64,000 bases of DNA from Ctena decussata (GCA_963989385.1 OZ022506.1:22879903-22943902); one strand, 5' to 3'. Positions 8,501 to 17,607 are shown, numbered from the stretch's first letter. Notes: a model not told the origin generated them from the sequence alone. A program made the numbers and translations.

Positions 8501-11289
8501 GCCTGAGCCCTGAAAATAGTATCGGAAAGAATACTACCTATTTGGTTACTGAAAGTACAGTTAGGCTGATAGTTTAAACATATTTTATTTCATGAAAGGA
8601 ACATGACATTAAGCATACACATTTGTCATGTACAAATATAAGGATCAGAACGGAAGCAAGAATACTTATATAGTTCTTCTCATTAACATATAAACATTGT
8701 TAAATTACAGGCAGAATTCTAGGAAATCCAGCACAAAGTGTATGTTTTGTTTTATAATTTATCACAATGCAAACACAAAATGGAGCTTAACAAACGGTGA
8801 AAAAAAAACAACAAAAAAAAAAAACATGACAATCTCTAAAACTTAACAAAAGGCTGAGGCAAAGAAATATCATTAATAATAACAGTAATAGGAATTTCTG
8901 TAGGTTCTGAGAAAAAGTAAAAAATGAAAAAGATACAAAACGTAAAAAAGGAGTTAGGCTGTTGGATCGTATTTGTTATTAGAAACGCCCATTTCTTCCA
9001 AGTAAAATACATGTATTAAGTAACTTTATAAGAATCGCTTAGTTACAGCGAACAGATGACAACAGATATCTCAGTAATACATGTATCATAGGTTGACCGA
9101 CCACATTGAATATAGAATATCTTTGATGAGCAAATCAGTCCTTCAAAATTTTCTCGAAAAGCGAAAACAGCTTTACCATTAGAAAATTGACCAGAGGTAA
9201 AATTTTTGGGGTTGACAATGAATATTCTTTTCTTATTTCTCTCTAAAAACATATGTTTTGAGGTGCATTTGAAAAACGTTTTATATACGGCTTTCTGCAA
9301 AGATTAGAAAACTAAAGATGTTTTGCATTGTTTTTTTTTTTTTTTAGCTAAAACTTTGTCTGAATCTGTCAAAAAACCAGCAAAACGGTATTCGTGATTT
9401 GTCAATTTTGCTTTTGAATCTGTATGCCCAGAAGCTGAAAAATGAATCCAAATTAACTGTTGGAAATTTATGAATTCTTCTGAAATGAGGGCAACTTGTG
9501 AAGCAATTAGTTGCGGCCTTAAATTGCGCGTGAAATTAATATTGAATTGTGTGCTGTAAAACAATGAATTTTCTGAACATCAGAATGGCATTACATTTTG
9601 AAAATGGAGATATTCAATACTTTTATGTGCATATTGGTCGTGCAACGTAAAATGAGTCGTATACCATTTTTTGTATCGTGGAAGAATCAGGTTAGATTCA
9701 GCAGCGGTACAGATCATGATCGGTCTAATCAGATATACATGTACGTGCATGCTGATTTGAGTTTTGCATTTCAAACATATCAGTAGCACTCTTTTCTTGT
9801 GATAAGGCCGTCCTTTTTTGTTCATATTACATTTAACACACTAATTCCTGCTATATTAAATGAGTAATCTATTTCTTTGTATCAATCCGGGGCCCTGCGA
9901 ATATACCCTTTTATCCATGCAATTAAACCGTAGAGTCTTGAGGAGCAGGGGCCGTATTCATAAAGCCACTTAAGTCGTTGCTATGCGGTTGCTAAGGCTA
10001 AATATCTATAAAGGAGATTCCCTACAACTATGAAATTTGGTCTGGAGGAACAGTCTTTGTAAGACTGTTCCTCCAGAGCAAATTTCATAGTTGTAGGGAA
10101 TCTCCTTCAAAGAAATTTAGCCTTAGCAACAGCATAGCAACCACTTAAGTCGTTTTATGAATACGGCCCCAGGACTGACGGACGAAGATGCAACATGACG
10201 AAGAACTGACGACGAACAGACTTCGGACGTCGAGAAGAGCGGCCATCGATTCGTTCCGCGTAGCCTCTCTAGATGCTTTGTTACCAATGAAAACAGCGGA
10301 CTGGGTTCGAGCCCCTCTTGAGGCGAGAATTTTTCTTACCGTAAACGGGGTTCCATTGCACACCGCCTTTCATTATCACAGTCCAATCGTCCTGATATGA
10401 CTGAAATACTGTTGAAAAGGGCGGACGTAAATTCGCAAGTCATCCATCCATACATTCATTTATCCATCCATAGCATTTGAAACAACCGTCGTATCAATTC
10501 TACAGCTGTTTTGCAAAAGGAGGACATACGAACCCAGCAGGCATGAAACGTCGAATAAATAGAGGATCTTCATGAGTGCTCATGTATTCTTGAATTTATT
10601 AAACGAGTTGGGGAAAAGGATAAGACGCGAGGCTCTGCCGAGCATCTTATCGGTTTTCCCCAACGAGTTTAATAAATTCAATATTACAGGAGCACGAATG
10701 CAAGATTCTATTTATCATATGACACTAAAATCGTATTTTATTACCAAATTTTGCACTAAAACGTCACGATATCGCCATAAAAAAACGCAACGTTTTTATG
10801 GACGTCAACGCATAACGTTACGACGTTATTTGCATATGCATGGCTTTATTACACTCTCAGATGCGACGTCATATGATAAACATTGAAATGTCATGACGTT
10901 GAATCAACGCTGATTCATTGTTGATTCAACGTTGTGTGCCCTGTGGGAAACTTACCGGCAGTTGCCATGAAGTAGACTGGTGTTACTGGCCAGAGCGCTT
11001 CCGGTACCGCCTGTGACACGGCTGTCAGCAGCTGTGAGATATAACCTGATATTTCATGTACACTGTCTTCAAATGCACTTATCCCAGGCCGTAATTTATC
11101 ATAAAAGATGTCTTCGACGTTCGGTATTTTTTCCGGTAGTTTTTCCCATGAGTACACGTGTACTTTGGTACTGCTACTTCCGGCGTCAAGGACGGCGCCA
11201 TATTGTTTCCCGCCAGGAACTGGGGAAGCATACGACAAAGCTGTGTGTGACAGTACCGTGACAGCTGTCATAAATGGTCGCAACATAAT
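1691..11289 (-). CDS. GDA1/CD39 nucleoside triphosphate diphosphohydrolase (apyrase), partial gene
   Basis: Members of this family remove the gamma and beta phosphates of extracellular or lumenal nucleotides, for example ATP to ADP to AMP, with a divalent cation. Four coding exons on the minus strand were joined by eye: 11286-10956, 8509-8326, 7119-6872 and 1836-1691. Intron phases match at each junction (1, 2, 1), every intron is GT-AG, and the joined frame runs 303 codons without a stop. Conserved regions occur in the family order: DAGSSSTK (residues 34-41), TPVYFMATAGLRLL (102-115), the Glu-containing SGEEEALFAW (150-159), and VELGGGSLQ (183-191). A late NPC (249-251) and a CSP..CS cysteine pair (294, 299) fit the middle of the second lobe. 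Family members run about 430-550 residues, so roughly a third is missing at the C terminus, including region 5. The N terminus looks like a signal peptide. Assignment to a vertebrate ENTPD subtype is not possible from this part. Confidence 0.9.
1869..1970. repeat. Small palindromic element with 38-bp perfect palindrome
   Basis: Bases 1911-1948 form a perfect palindrome centred on GGTACC. Weaker pairing extends outward: GATATCTCAAAAT on the left against ATTTTGAAATATC on the right. It lies in intron 3 of the apyrase gene, 33 bp upstream of the exon 4 acceptor. Consistent with a very short MITE. Confidence 0.6.
2030..2340. other. CpG-richer intronic stretch with clustered GACGTC motifs
   Basis: This part of intron 3 is richer in G+C than its surroundings and holds CACCCGCCGG-like sequence plus several GACGTC and CACGTC words between about 2245 and 2315. 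Those words are partly palindromic around GCGACGTCATCACGTCGC. It could be a further decayed element or an intronic regulatory patch. Nothing decides between the two. Confidence 0.3.
2484..2547. repeat. (GA)n microsatellite
   Basis: Nearly pure GA dinucleotide run with one AAGG interruption near 2523. The Arg/Glu-rich open frame across it is an artefact of the repeat. Confidence 0.95.
3021..3256. mobile_element. Family A palindromic MITE, copy 2
   Basis: A 236-bp copy in intron 3 of the apyrase gene. It begins GAGCCGCGAC and ends GTCGTGTCGCGGCCC, so the terminal match is intact apart from one base. Confidence 0.85.
3545..5379. mobile_element. 1.8-kb TIR DNA transposon, non-autonomous, with subterminal repeats
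   Basis: The ends are inverted repeats: GAGACCGCAATATTCACAG reads inward at 3547 and its complement ends near 5376, extending with few mismatches for about 35 bp. CACCTCT occurs directly outside both ends (3538-3544 and 5380-5386), as expected of a 7-8-bp target-site duplication. Near both ends the 12-mer GTGAAAAATGCG or its complement recurs (about 5157, 5263, 5286, 5309, 5343; inverted at 3567 and 3664). Clustered subterminal motifs and an 8-bp-class duplication are typical of hAT elements, which is the likeliest class. Interior frames, such as minus 4461-4177 and minus 4996-4706, have no recognisable transposase motif. It sits wholly within intron 3 of the apyrase gene. Confidence 0.7.
5773..5807. 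repeat. 13-bp stem-loop
   Basis: CAGACTGGAAATA pairs perfectly with TATTTCCAGTCTG across a 9-base loop. It is intronic with respect to the apyrase gene and has no evident function. Confidence 0.5.
5996..6081 (+). other. G-rich tract with quadruplex potential
   Basis: The plus strand has runs of G separated by short spacers (about 6003-6010, 6016-6018, 6024-6028, 6030-6033), then a TG repeat and a second G run of about 15 (6064-6078). The first group fits the G3+N1-7 quadruplex pattern. The transcript of the apyrase gene carries the C-rich complement here, so any quadruplex would form on the DNA strand and not in its pre-mRNA. Confidence 0.6.
6872..7119 (-). CDS. ENTPD-like exon 3 (apyrase conserved region 4)
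   Basis: Acceptor attctactttag|TTCAGCACC and donor CTCAAAG|GTAACA on the minus strand. It enters with one base completing a Ser codon from exon 2 and leaves with one base. Codons 173-254 carry GLVELGGGSLQISF, the second phosphate-binding region, where the usual Asp is Glu. Then comes AGREYDIYGHSHLSYGAD, which matches the conserved Y-x-V-Y-x-H-S-x-L-x-Y-G segment, and a terminal NPC. An open frame continues past the donor to 6774, but that extension has no family similarity, and the NPC-K-G junction into exon 4 is the natural one. Confidence 0.9.
7384..7693. mobile_element. TIR MITE with central hairpin, interrupted by a SINE fragment
   Basis: The left end GGGCCTGTTGTTCAAAGCATCG and the right end (complement GGGCCCAGTTGTTCGAAAC) are imperfect inverted repeats. 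Inside, GTGAGAAGCTTTTG and CAAAAGCTTCTCAC form a strong hairpin (7567-7605), flanked by AATATTTTTGTT and AACAAAAATATT-type arms. It lies just upstream of exon 3, in intron 2 of the apyrase gene. Confidence 0.65.
7409..7471 (-). mobile_element. 5'-truncated SINE fragment with 13-bp target-site duplication
   Basis: A 63-bp piece reading CCGTCCCGACATGACCATAG on the minus strand and ending in an ATCAATCAA-like tail. It is flanked on both sides by AAAGCATCGTTAG (7396-7408 and 7472-7484). The same CCGTCCCGACATGAC sequence recurs near 27019. Confidence 0.75.
8098..8233. mobile_element. Family C palindromic MITE, copy 1
   Basis: Family C is a near-perfect palindrome of about 138 bp. It has GAGGTTATAAAACTTGAG ends, AAAATAAAGCACACTGA inner arms and the centre CTTCCGAGCAC..GCTCGGAAG. 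This copy, in intron 2 of the apyrase gene, is the most diverged of the three, chiefly at its ends. Confidence 0.8.
8326..8509 (-). CDS. ENTPD-like exon 2 (apyrase conserved regions 2/3)
   Basis: Acceptor actattttcag|GGCTCAGG and donor GAAGACAG|GTCTGT on the minus strand. Two bases complete Gly111, and the exon ends with two bases of Ser172. It encodes LRLLDENATRAIM, which completes conserved region 2, and SGEEEALFAWITVNYL, conserved region 3. By family alignment Glu154 is the catalytic base. The consensus residue after it is Gly and here it is Ala. NAT at 118 is a possible glycosylation sequon. A purine-rich run (8271-8320) follows the donor. Confidence 0.9.
8520..9940. other. Intron 1 interior, nothing recognised
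   Basis: AT-rich intronic sequence with A runs (8803-8825) and a T run (9331-9345). The minus frames 9300-9043, 9564-9304 and 9825-9580 lack family resemblance, usable splice sites or codon bias, and are taken as chance. Confidence 0.5.
9948..10170. mobile_element. Family B palindromic MITE, copy 1
   Basis: Family B is a near-complete palindrome of about 223 bp. Its ends are GGGGCCGTATTCATAAA, it contains CTTAGCAAC and CATAGTTGTAGGGAATCTCC blocks, and its centre is CTGGAGGAACAGTCTT..AAGACTGTTCCTCCAG. RNA of either strand would fold into one long hairpin. This copy is in intron 1 of the apyrase gene. Confidence 0.85.
10258..10470 (+). mobile_element. tRNA-derived SINE
   Basis: It has a diverged tRNA-like head with a good B box (GGGTTCGAGCCCC at 10303), a body shared with 47488-47690 (GGGGTTCCATTGCACAC), the conserved core GATATGACTGAAATACTGTTGAA, and a tail of CATCCATC repeats. 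The core resembles the central domain shared by several metazoan SINE families. Located in intron 1 of the apyrase gene. Confidence 0.75.
10558..10884 (+). repeat. Family D repeat with short ORF, copy 1
   Basis: About 330 bp shared, in opposite orientation, with 62811-63160. It begins CATGAGTGCTCATG, followed by a hairpin formed by AATTTATTAAACGAGTTGGG and CCCAACGAGTTTAATAAATT. The open frame at 10572-10886 begins MSAHVFLNLLNELGK. The other copy has a frame beginning MSAHVLLNLLNELGK and similar downstream residues (GARMQDS-YH-TL). I recall near-identical predicted proteins scattered through bivalve annotations, so this is a repeat-borne frame and not a host gene. Confidence 0.65.
10884..10947. 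repeat. Short inverted-repeat sequence family E, copy 1
   Basis: GTCATGACGTTGAATCAACG and GATTCAACGTTGTGTGCCC match 18240-18296 closely. The segment ends 7 bp from the splice donor of apyrase exon 1, so repeat sequence reaches almost to the exon. Confidence 0.6.
10956..11289 (-). CDS. ENTPD-like first coding exon (signal peptide, conserved region 1)
   Basis: The start is taken as the ATG at 11286-11284. A strong acceptor (tttcttcttcttacag|ATT) lies three bases upstream, so the transcript probably has at least one non-coding exon further right. An in-frame ATG at 11337 lies inside a MITE and beyond that acceptor and is not used in this model. Residues 1-20 are moderately hydrophobic and end in SYA, fitting a secretory signal. 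Conserved region 1 is VLDAGSSSTKVHVYSW (32-47). KLRPGISAF (64-72) is the usual PG(I/L)S(A/S) motif, and TPVYFMATAG (102-111) opens region 2. Donor ACTGCCG|GTAAGTT, phase 1. Confidence 0.9.
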
Positions 11290-11314
11290 CTGTAAGAAGA
11301 AGAAAACTATAACT

Positions 11315-11524
11315 GAGCCGGGATACAACAAAACCAAGAAAGTGGCATGTGCGCCCAGCGAAGACTCAAATCAGCATGTACGTTTTAAAGGTAGCTAAGA
11401 GTCTAAGCTATCTCAGTGCCGAAAGCGAAGACTCTGATCACAATGGACGGATGCCCAAACCTATCTGTGTTTTTGCTGGGCGCACTAGGCATGCCACTTT
11501 GTTGGTTTTGTCGTGTCGCGGCTC
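11315..11524. mobile_element. Family A palindromic MITE, copy 3
   Basis: A shorter copy (210 bp) with internal deletions. Its left end is 26 bp from the first coding exon of the apyrase gene, just outside the polypyrimidine tract of the acceptor. Confidence 0.8.
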
Positions 11525-11574
11525 AATTAAGTGTAGGATAAATTGGTACAATCCCATGGTACAGTCCCATGCTT

Positions 11575-11720
11575 TCCAGCCATTTTTTCAAAAGGATGCA
11601 ACTTTCTGAGCTTGGTGTTTGCTTCCCTGCAATAGATCCCATATTGATCAACGCTTAAAGAAAAGAATTTGCTTCCCTAGGGAAGCAAATTCTTTATTTT
11701 AAGAATTGATCCCCATTCAA
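11575..11720. mobile_element. Family F palindrome-centred MITE, copy 1
   Basis: Family F has a central palindrome of AGAATTTGCTCC(T) type and the flanking word GGAAGCAAA. Well-preserved copies end in GTGAATGGGTACACTTTCA-type inverted repeats. Here the centre is a perfect 34-bp palindrome (11662-11695, around CCTAGG). Confidence 0.6.
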
Positions 11721-11921
11721 AACAGAGACGAAACAAAAACTGCAAAGATGCGGCAAATGAATGTGTATCCATTCTACTTACCGGTCTTGTTGAAACATTT
11801 TTTGGTGATACATGCTAAAGTTTTGCCACGCTTAGGAAGGTTTTGCATATACAGAATAAAGTTGCCGACAATGTAAGCTGGCAAATATAGATACAGCGAG
11901 TGACCACTTCTTTATTATTGA

Positions 11922-12015
11922 TAATAATAATAATAATAATAATAACAACAATATAATAATAACAAACACAATAATAAAATGATTATAATTAAAATAAAAA
12001 TAATACTTAAAATAA
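11922..12015. repeat. (ATA)n and AT-rich microsatellite
   Basis: A trinucleotide ATA run (11922-11945) followed by degenerate ATA/ACA sequence. The plus and minus frames through it are repeat artefacts. Confidence 0.85.
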
Positions 12016-12139
12016 ATTGGATATAGATGTAAATATATTTTAGTACAATTACTTAGTGCAAAAAAGCGTGTTAAAATTTTTACGTATAAACCTTTAAACA
12101 TGTTAATAAGCATCTGATAAGACATTTTCATTTCCATAT

Positions 12140-13500
12140 CTATTTTTCATTATTGCTTCATGCAATCTGATTTTACTCATTAGATGATAACAAAAATAAC
12201 AGTGCTAATAGAACTTATAGTAATAATAATAAACCAAATTAAATTAAACATGGGGATATATATCTTAATTACTATTTTAATTACCTTTTTCTTATTAGCT
12301 TGCAAACAGGCGTATCAAAATAACTATCAGCTTTTATCATTGAGTTTCTTTCATCATTTTAATTTTTTTTATTCCTGCCATCTGGTTTTCTTTACTTATT
12401 CATCTATTTCTCTATTTTGCCCAGCTACAAACAGTATTTTTCCTGTATCTTACCAATCGTATAGATAAGTAAGGCTTAGCACAGAGCTGGATAATCACCA
12501 ACAGACTGTAGACTGCAAATGAAGGGTTAGATAATTGAGCGAAGATTGGGAAGTCAAGGATCGAAATTTAGCCATTTTGTATTTGACGTAGGAGGCGTAT
12601 CAATTCTGCCCTGAGGTACTTCACTGATTATAGTTTCCATAATTGGAAGACATTTGTAGTAACGGAATGTCATGATCCTATTTGGAAGTATGAGAGAATT
12701 TTATGGATTCTATGAGCCTTGCATACTAAACATTAATGCATAGAATCTCTTAACACGCAGTTTGTTCTAGACTGGAATCAGCCAGTCTAAAAGATGCCAC
12801 GGCCCTATCTCATGTAAAACCTTTAACATAAATCATTTATTTGGTGCCATCGGGAGAGCATTATTTACGATTGAGAGTAAAATGTTATGATACATGTTTT
12901 ATGAATATGCACATGCAAAAAGATGTGCTGTTATAAATTTGTCCCCGCATACCAATCTAGTAAGTCAATGAATATATTAAGTTAAATTCAGAGGAACGAC
13001 TTTCAGTTTCAACTCGAAACAGCTCAGACGGATTAATATGTTGTGAATGCTGAGGTACGAGTGTTTAACTGAAGGTCGCACTTATCTACTAAATGCCATC
13101 AGCACACATAAAATATATAACCCAAAGAATGCGTTTCTTATCGAATCATTATAGACGCGAAAGGAATAAACTAGAGGACTGTCTCTTGCAACTAAACACG
13201 GAGTCTCATGCACTTAAAAGTATAAGCCTGATGTCTCAGTGGTCAACGTCAAAAATTGCAACAATCACCCAGTTGTCCAAAGGTAACGACTTCGAACTTA
13301 TTATACGCAGTACACTGACATTTTTCTTTCTCCGAACAACGGCACATTTGTTTCAGCAAAGCAATGTAAGCACACTCGATTTTATGTGTAAAACAAGACC
13401 TAACATATCCTTGACCAATGACTTTGTTAAGCTAACGATACTTTGAACCACTGCGCCTATTTATCCTGTGATAGATGTATCATTTCGGAAACCTGACGTC
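12140..13500. other. AT-rich gap, no supported feature
   Basis: No repeat family seen elsewhere in the window and no recognisable exon. A 117-codon plus frame at 13093-13446 has no family resemblance and contains a run of Phe/Thr codons. It is most likely chance. Confidence 0.45.
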
Positions 13501-13934
13501 ATTATGAAACGTCCTTCTCATTAGCTGAAGTCTGGCTTTCATTTGCTGCAAGCGCTAGCTTTACATGAAAAACAGTATACCTTGAAAGGTGAAAATGTGA
13601 AAACGTGAATAAAGATGGTAAAATTGAATTAAAAATTGTCGGTTGGGGAGGTAGATGGTTAGTTTTATCGTAACGAATTCGAATTCCTTTCATTGGCTGC
13701 GCTAACGCACCGCCGTATAACGAAATTTGCGATTATAGAGTATACGTAACTAAATCGAATTTGGTGCGACAGACGCGTGTTTCTGTAATTAACTTCTTCA
13801 GTGTCGCTAAATCCCGAACGGTTTGAAAGATAAAAGGTGATAGGCAGGTCTCGGCAGCAACAAACATCCCTCTCCGACCCACACTTACTGACGCAATCTG
13901 CGAGACACAGTAGCTGCAAATATAAGTAAGAGAC

Positions 13935-13935
<1 letters not shown>

Positions 13936-13965
<30 letters not shown>

Positions 13966-13992
13966 TGTATGTATGTATGTATGTATGTATGT
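13936..13992. repeat. (TATG)n tetranucleotide microsatellite
   Basis: About 14 uninterrupted ATGT units. Tyr-Ile-His-Thr repeats on the minus strand and Met-Tyr-Val-Cys repeats on the plus strand arise from it. Confidence 0.95.
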
Positions 13993-14439
13993 ACTCGCGA
14001 GCGCAGACATCCCCCACCGAGCCATCTCAGCCCCCGCGTCTCGACAAACGAGACAGACAAGGGCATCAGGAAGGAGATGACCGATGCACCAAGAACCTAA
14101 AAAGCCAAAATAATCCTAAAGAATGGAAGCCAAACTATGCTAAGATTCGTGTCACTATGGCAAGTTTGTCATAGTTTTAGAATAGTTTAGAAATTTTACT
14201 TGATATAAGTTAATAAGCTTACTTTAAATCAGTATTTTAGCAGTGACCCCTAGTGTAGTAATGCTAAAGAACCAGAACCAACACCGAACCACTGTGACAT
14301 CCTCGAGGACAAATTGTCCAATAAAGCGATATCAGCGATTTATCTTTAACTTTAATGCAAAGCAGGATGCCGACATAGACCTAGACGCCGACGCTGGAGT
14401 GAGTGCAAAAAGTTCTTTCTGTACTTTCATGTAGAGTAC

Positions 14440-14645
14440 TTACCTTTCGCGCAGGAGGTCCGGGTTTGATTCACAGCCGGAGAGTTTGAGATTTTTTAAG
14501 AGTCTGTGTCAACTGGCATTGGCGCCAATTGTCACGGTCTCAGTAAAAAAACGCCAGCTGTCACGGAGTCTTGAACTATCTCAAACACCCCGGCCGGGAA
14601 TTTAACCCGGACCTCCTGCGTGAAGGCGAGCACTCTAACAGGTCG
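14440..14645. mobile_element. Inverted-repeat element with tRNA-like promoter words
   Basis: The arms at 14440-14481 (CGCAGGAGGTCCGGGTTTGA) and 14590-14641 (complementary, AACCCGGACCTCCTGCG) face each other. GGTCCGGGTTTGATTCACAG resembles a B box. This suggests two SINE heads in head-to-head or tail-to-tail fusion. Confidence 0.45.
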
Positions 14646-14874
14646 CTGTAAATAGCCGTGTGGCGGCCGTAAAACGTCTTTCCGTACATCATCCATAGTG
14701 CAGATTTTATTTTATTTACATCCTTTGAGATCAGAGGATAGATTCTGAGAAATCATAAATTTGAGATCGATTTAGACAATTATTCTAGATCATCGTCTCT
14801 TATATTATTTGTATCCTTTTGAAACTAATCAGTCTTTGAATTGACTGCCCAATTAAAATTAAGAAATTACAGCA

Positions 14875-15015
14875 TGCTTTTTTTCTGGTTTCGTACCAGA
14901 TATTGTCAGGGTCACGGACGAGGCTTTATTAGCCGAAACTACGTAGTCTGGCCCATGTTCCCACTTCTGTTTGTATTCTCTGCTCTTGAAGGAACTTTTT
15001 AAGATTTTAATTGTA
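14875..15015 (-). mobile_element. SINE/LINE tail fragment
   Basis: Shares CAGGGTCACGGACGAGGCTT and CATGTTC..TCTGCTC(T)TGAAGGAA with 17690-17830. Its complement matches the distal part of the SINE at 44991-45310 (GAGAGCAGAGAACACATTCG and GAAGGAACATGGGCCA). Confidence 0.5.
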
Positions 15016-15126
15016 CCGCAAGACAGTACAAGTGTGCACTATACCTACACCATGTGATATTCGCCTAGGCGAGCTAAAGTTGGCGGTAAATATTGAGGTA
15101 AACCAATGCACCTTATTTAACAACCA

Positions 15127-15349
15127 GGGGCCGTATTCATAAAACGACTTAAGTGGTTGCTATGCTGTTGCTAAGGCTAAATTTCTTTGAAGGAGATTCC
15201 CTACAACTATGAAATTTGCTCTGGAGGAACAGTCTTACAAAGACTGTTCCTTCAGACCAAATTTCATAGTTGTAGGGACTCTCCTTTATAGATATTTAGC
15301 CTTAGCAACCACATAGCAACAACTTAAGTTGCTTTATGAATACGGCCCC
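15127..15349. mobile_element. Family B palindromic MITE, copy 2
   Basis: Full-length 223-bp copy with both GGGGCCGTATTCATAAA ends and the AACAGTCTTACAAAGACTGTT centre. Arms are nearly perfectly complementary. Confidence 0.9.
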
Positions 15350-15849
15350 AGGCTCATGGCCTCTGGGACCAGCTTTTGCAGACCTCTATCTCAGAACGAA
15401 TGTTAATGGGCTGTAATTAATGTTTTTTTTCTGGTCGTTTGAGATCCCAAATGATCAGGAAAAAAAATAAATTACAGTATACTTGTGAATATTTTTCTTT
15501 GGGTTTGCGTGGGCCTCTTTATGTGTGCTAAAATTAAGCTTTGCTTCTTTATTAATATTTCTAGAAAACTGATTCTTATTTACGATGCAACAATTTGATT
15601 CCTTACGTAGTCCGATAAATCATACAACAAATGTAATCAAAATAGTTTTGTCTTAAATAACTTCTACGAACATACAAAGCTGTGTATAGAATCCCGTGCA
15701 CTGATAGGTCATAATAGTTCGTGCTAGGATATTAGCTAGTTTAAACATATTCTATTGCATGATATCAACATTTGCAATGTCAAGCCTTTAATTAATATTT
15801 AGGATCCGATATACGTTGCATGAGTCACATGATGTGATAACTTGATTGG

Positions 15850-17340
15850 TAGAACAGTTGACTAGCAGATTAAATAAAAGCCAGTCGTCAAAGCCAAATT
15901 ATGTAAACAAACTACTGCTACTATTAATAATATTAAAAATAAGCATATTTCTGACGCTTATAAATGTAAAAATGAAGTTGTCATCGGAATTATTTACTAT
16001 GCACAAAACCCATTGTCGTTCATATCTTTATGAACGTCAGGAAAATGAAATATTTTGCTTAGGTATTATAGATCGGGCATGGCCACAAGTTTACCAACAT
16101 TAGTGAAATATTTCCTGAATTTATTTTCGATTTCCCTTATGTATAAGTGTCGGCAGGGCTACCTGCATGCGACCATTTAAACACTGACCGAAGGTACCTT
16201 CGCGTAAAGTAGATGAAAACGCAATGCTCAGGACTAAACAGAATCGATTTCACATCCTGCCGCAAAACGCCAAATGGGAAGGAAAACAGAAAGACGGCAC
16301 GTGCCACAAAGCAAAACATAGACAAGTGGATTGCCCAGAAGTCAACTCTTTCCCAGCATATGGTTGCGAAGATATCATAGATAGTTTCGTTACAATTTAT
16401 GATGATTAGAAATATCTACTGTTGTCTGAATCCCCAAGTATTTTCAATTTAACAAGTCGGACCCCTAATGAGAGAAAGCTCTAGTGCTTTCATGGGCCAT
16501 CGTAGGTGTTTTCATTATACATAATTAATTGGAGTCTTTGAACACCATGAGCTTGATTTTTTTTACTCTGTTCAATGTTTAAATTTTGTCCGGATCGACG
16601 TTTAGTATTTAACTTTCATAAAATTAAAAAAAATCAGCCTCGGAAAGAGATGCATATTTCATACAGTTACAGGTAAAGGCTCTTGGTTTCCACCTCACAA
16701 TTCTTAGTTCACTATCTACTCCGGGGATACTTTTCCTTGAGAGAGGAGTCGTCACCAGGAGAAGCACGAGTAAAACTTCGGCACCAGATCAACTGATGAG
16801 CCAGTATAATAGGATCTTGCCCACGGGCTAGAAGTGTGCGGGGTGAAAACCAATAATAAGATCTCAGTTCACCTTGACGTATCTCTCTATGTTTTTCTGT
16901 GCGTCTAAGGGAAGGGTAATAATCAACTTTTATAAAGATTTTATTTATTTTGCTTTATTTAAACATCGGATTGGACCGTGCTGTAAATCTAGACTAAATT
17001 CTGTTAAACTGTATTCTGGAATCACCCAATTCCAAAATAATCCAGACGCAATGAGTTATGTGATATTTCTTTGTTTAAACTTTTATAAAAATTCTTTTAA
17101 TTATTTATGATCTTTAAATTTTCATACGTAAAGGGTAACGTGCTATAGATATGATATCTACGCGTCTCTTTTGTATTGCATAATTGTAATGTTGATGTTA
17201 CTGAATAAACATTAGCAAATCAATCAATGAACGAACCAATCTCGACAAAACGCATTTTGATACCCCTCGTATATCGTTCACAATTTATTTAATTCAAAAT
17301 ATTTCGTAAACTTTCTATTTAATTAAAGATTGCGTTTCAT
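15850..17340. other. AT-rich gap, no supported feature
   Basis: Only short chance frames (for example 15846-16103 plus, 16224-16409 plus). No recognisable exon, RNA gene or shared repeat was seen. Confidence 0.45.
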
Positions 17341-17371
17341 GTTAACTCTTGGGCTGTTCAAAATGTAATAT

Positions 17372-17607
17372 GAGCCGCGACACGAGAAAACCAACAATGT
17401 GGTCGTGCGCCCAGCCCAGACTCAGATCAGCCTGTAGATCCGCCCAGTCTGTTCAGACTCTCCGCTAGGCGCGTAAAGGGTAGCTTAGAGTCGAAGCTAC
17501 CTTCATGCGGACAGCGAAGACTCTGATCAGACTGGGCGGATGCCCAGGCTGATCTGAGTCTGCGCTGGGCGCACGACCACATTGTTGGTTTTGTCGTGTC
17601 GCGGCTC
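17372..17607. mobile_element. Family A palindromic MITE, copy 4
   Basis: A 236-bp copy with intact ends, flanked by ATAT on both sides, a possible short target-site duplication. Confidence 0.9.

Noticed and set aside
11284..11337. Start codon at 11337 for the apyrase (MVLLYPGSV)
   Set aside because: That ATG lies within a family A MITE and upstream of a strong acceptor at 11290; the ATG at 11286 gives a plausible signal peptide.
13665..14066. 133-codon ORF with Tyr-Ile-His-Thr repeats
   Set aside because: Generated by the TATG microsatellite.
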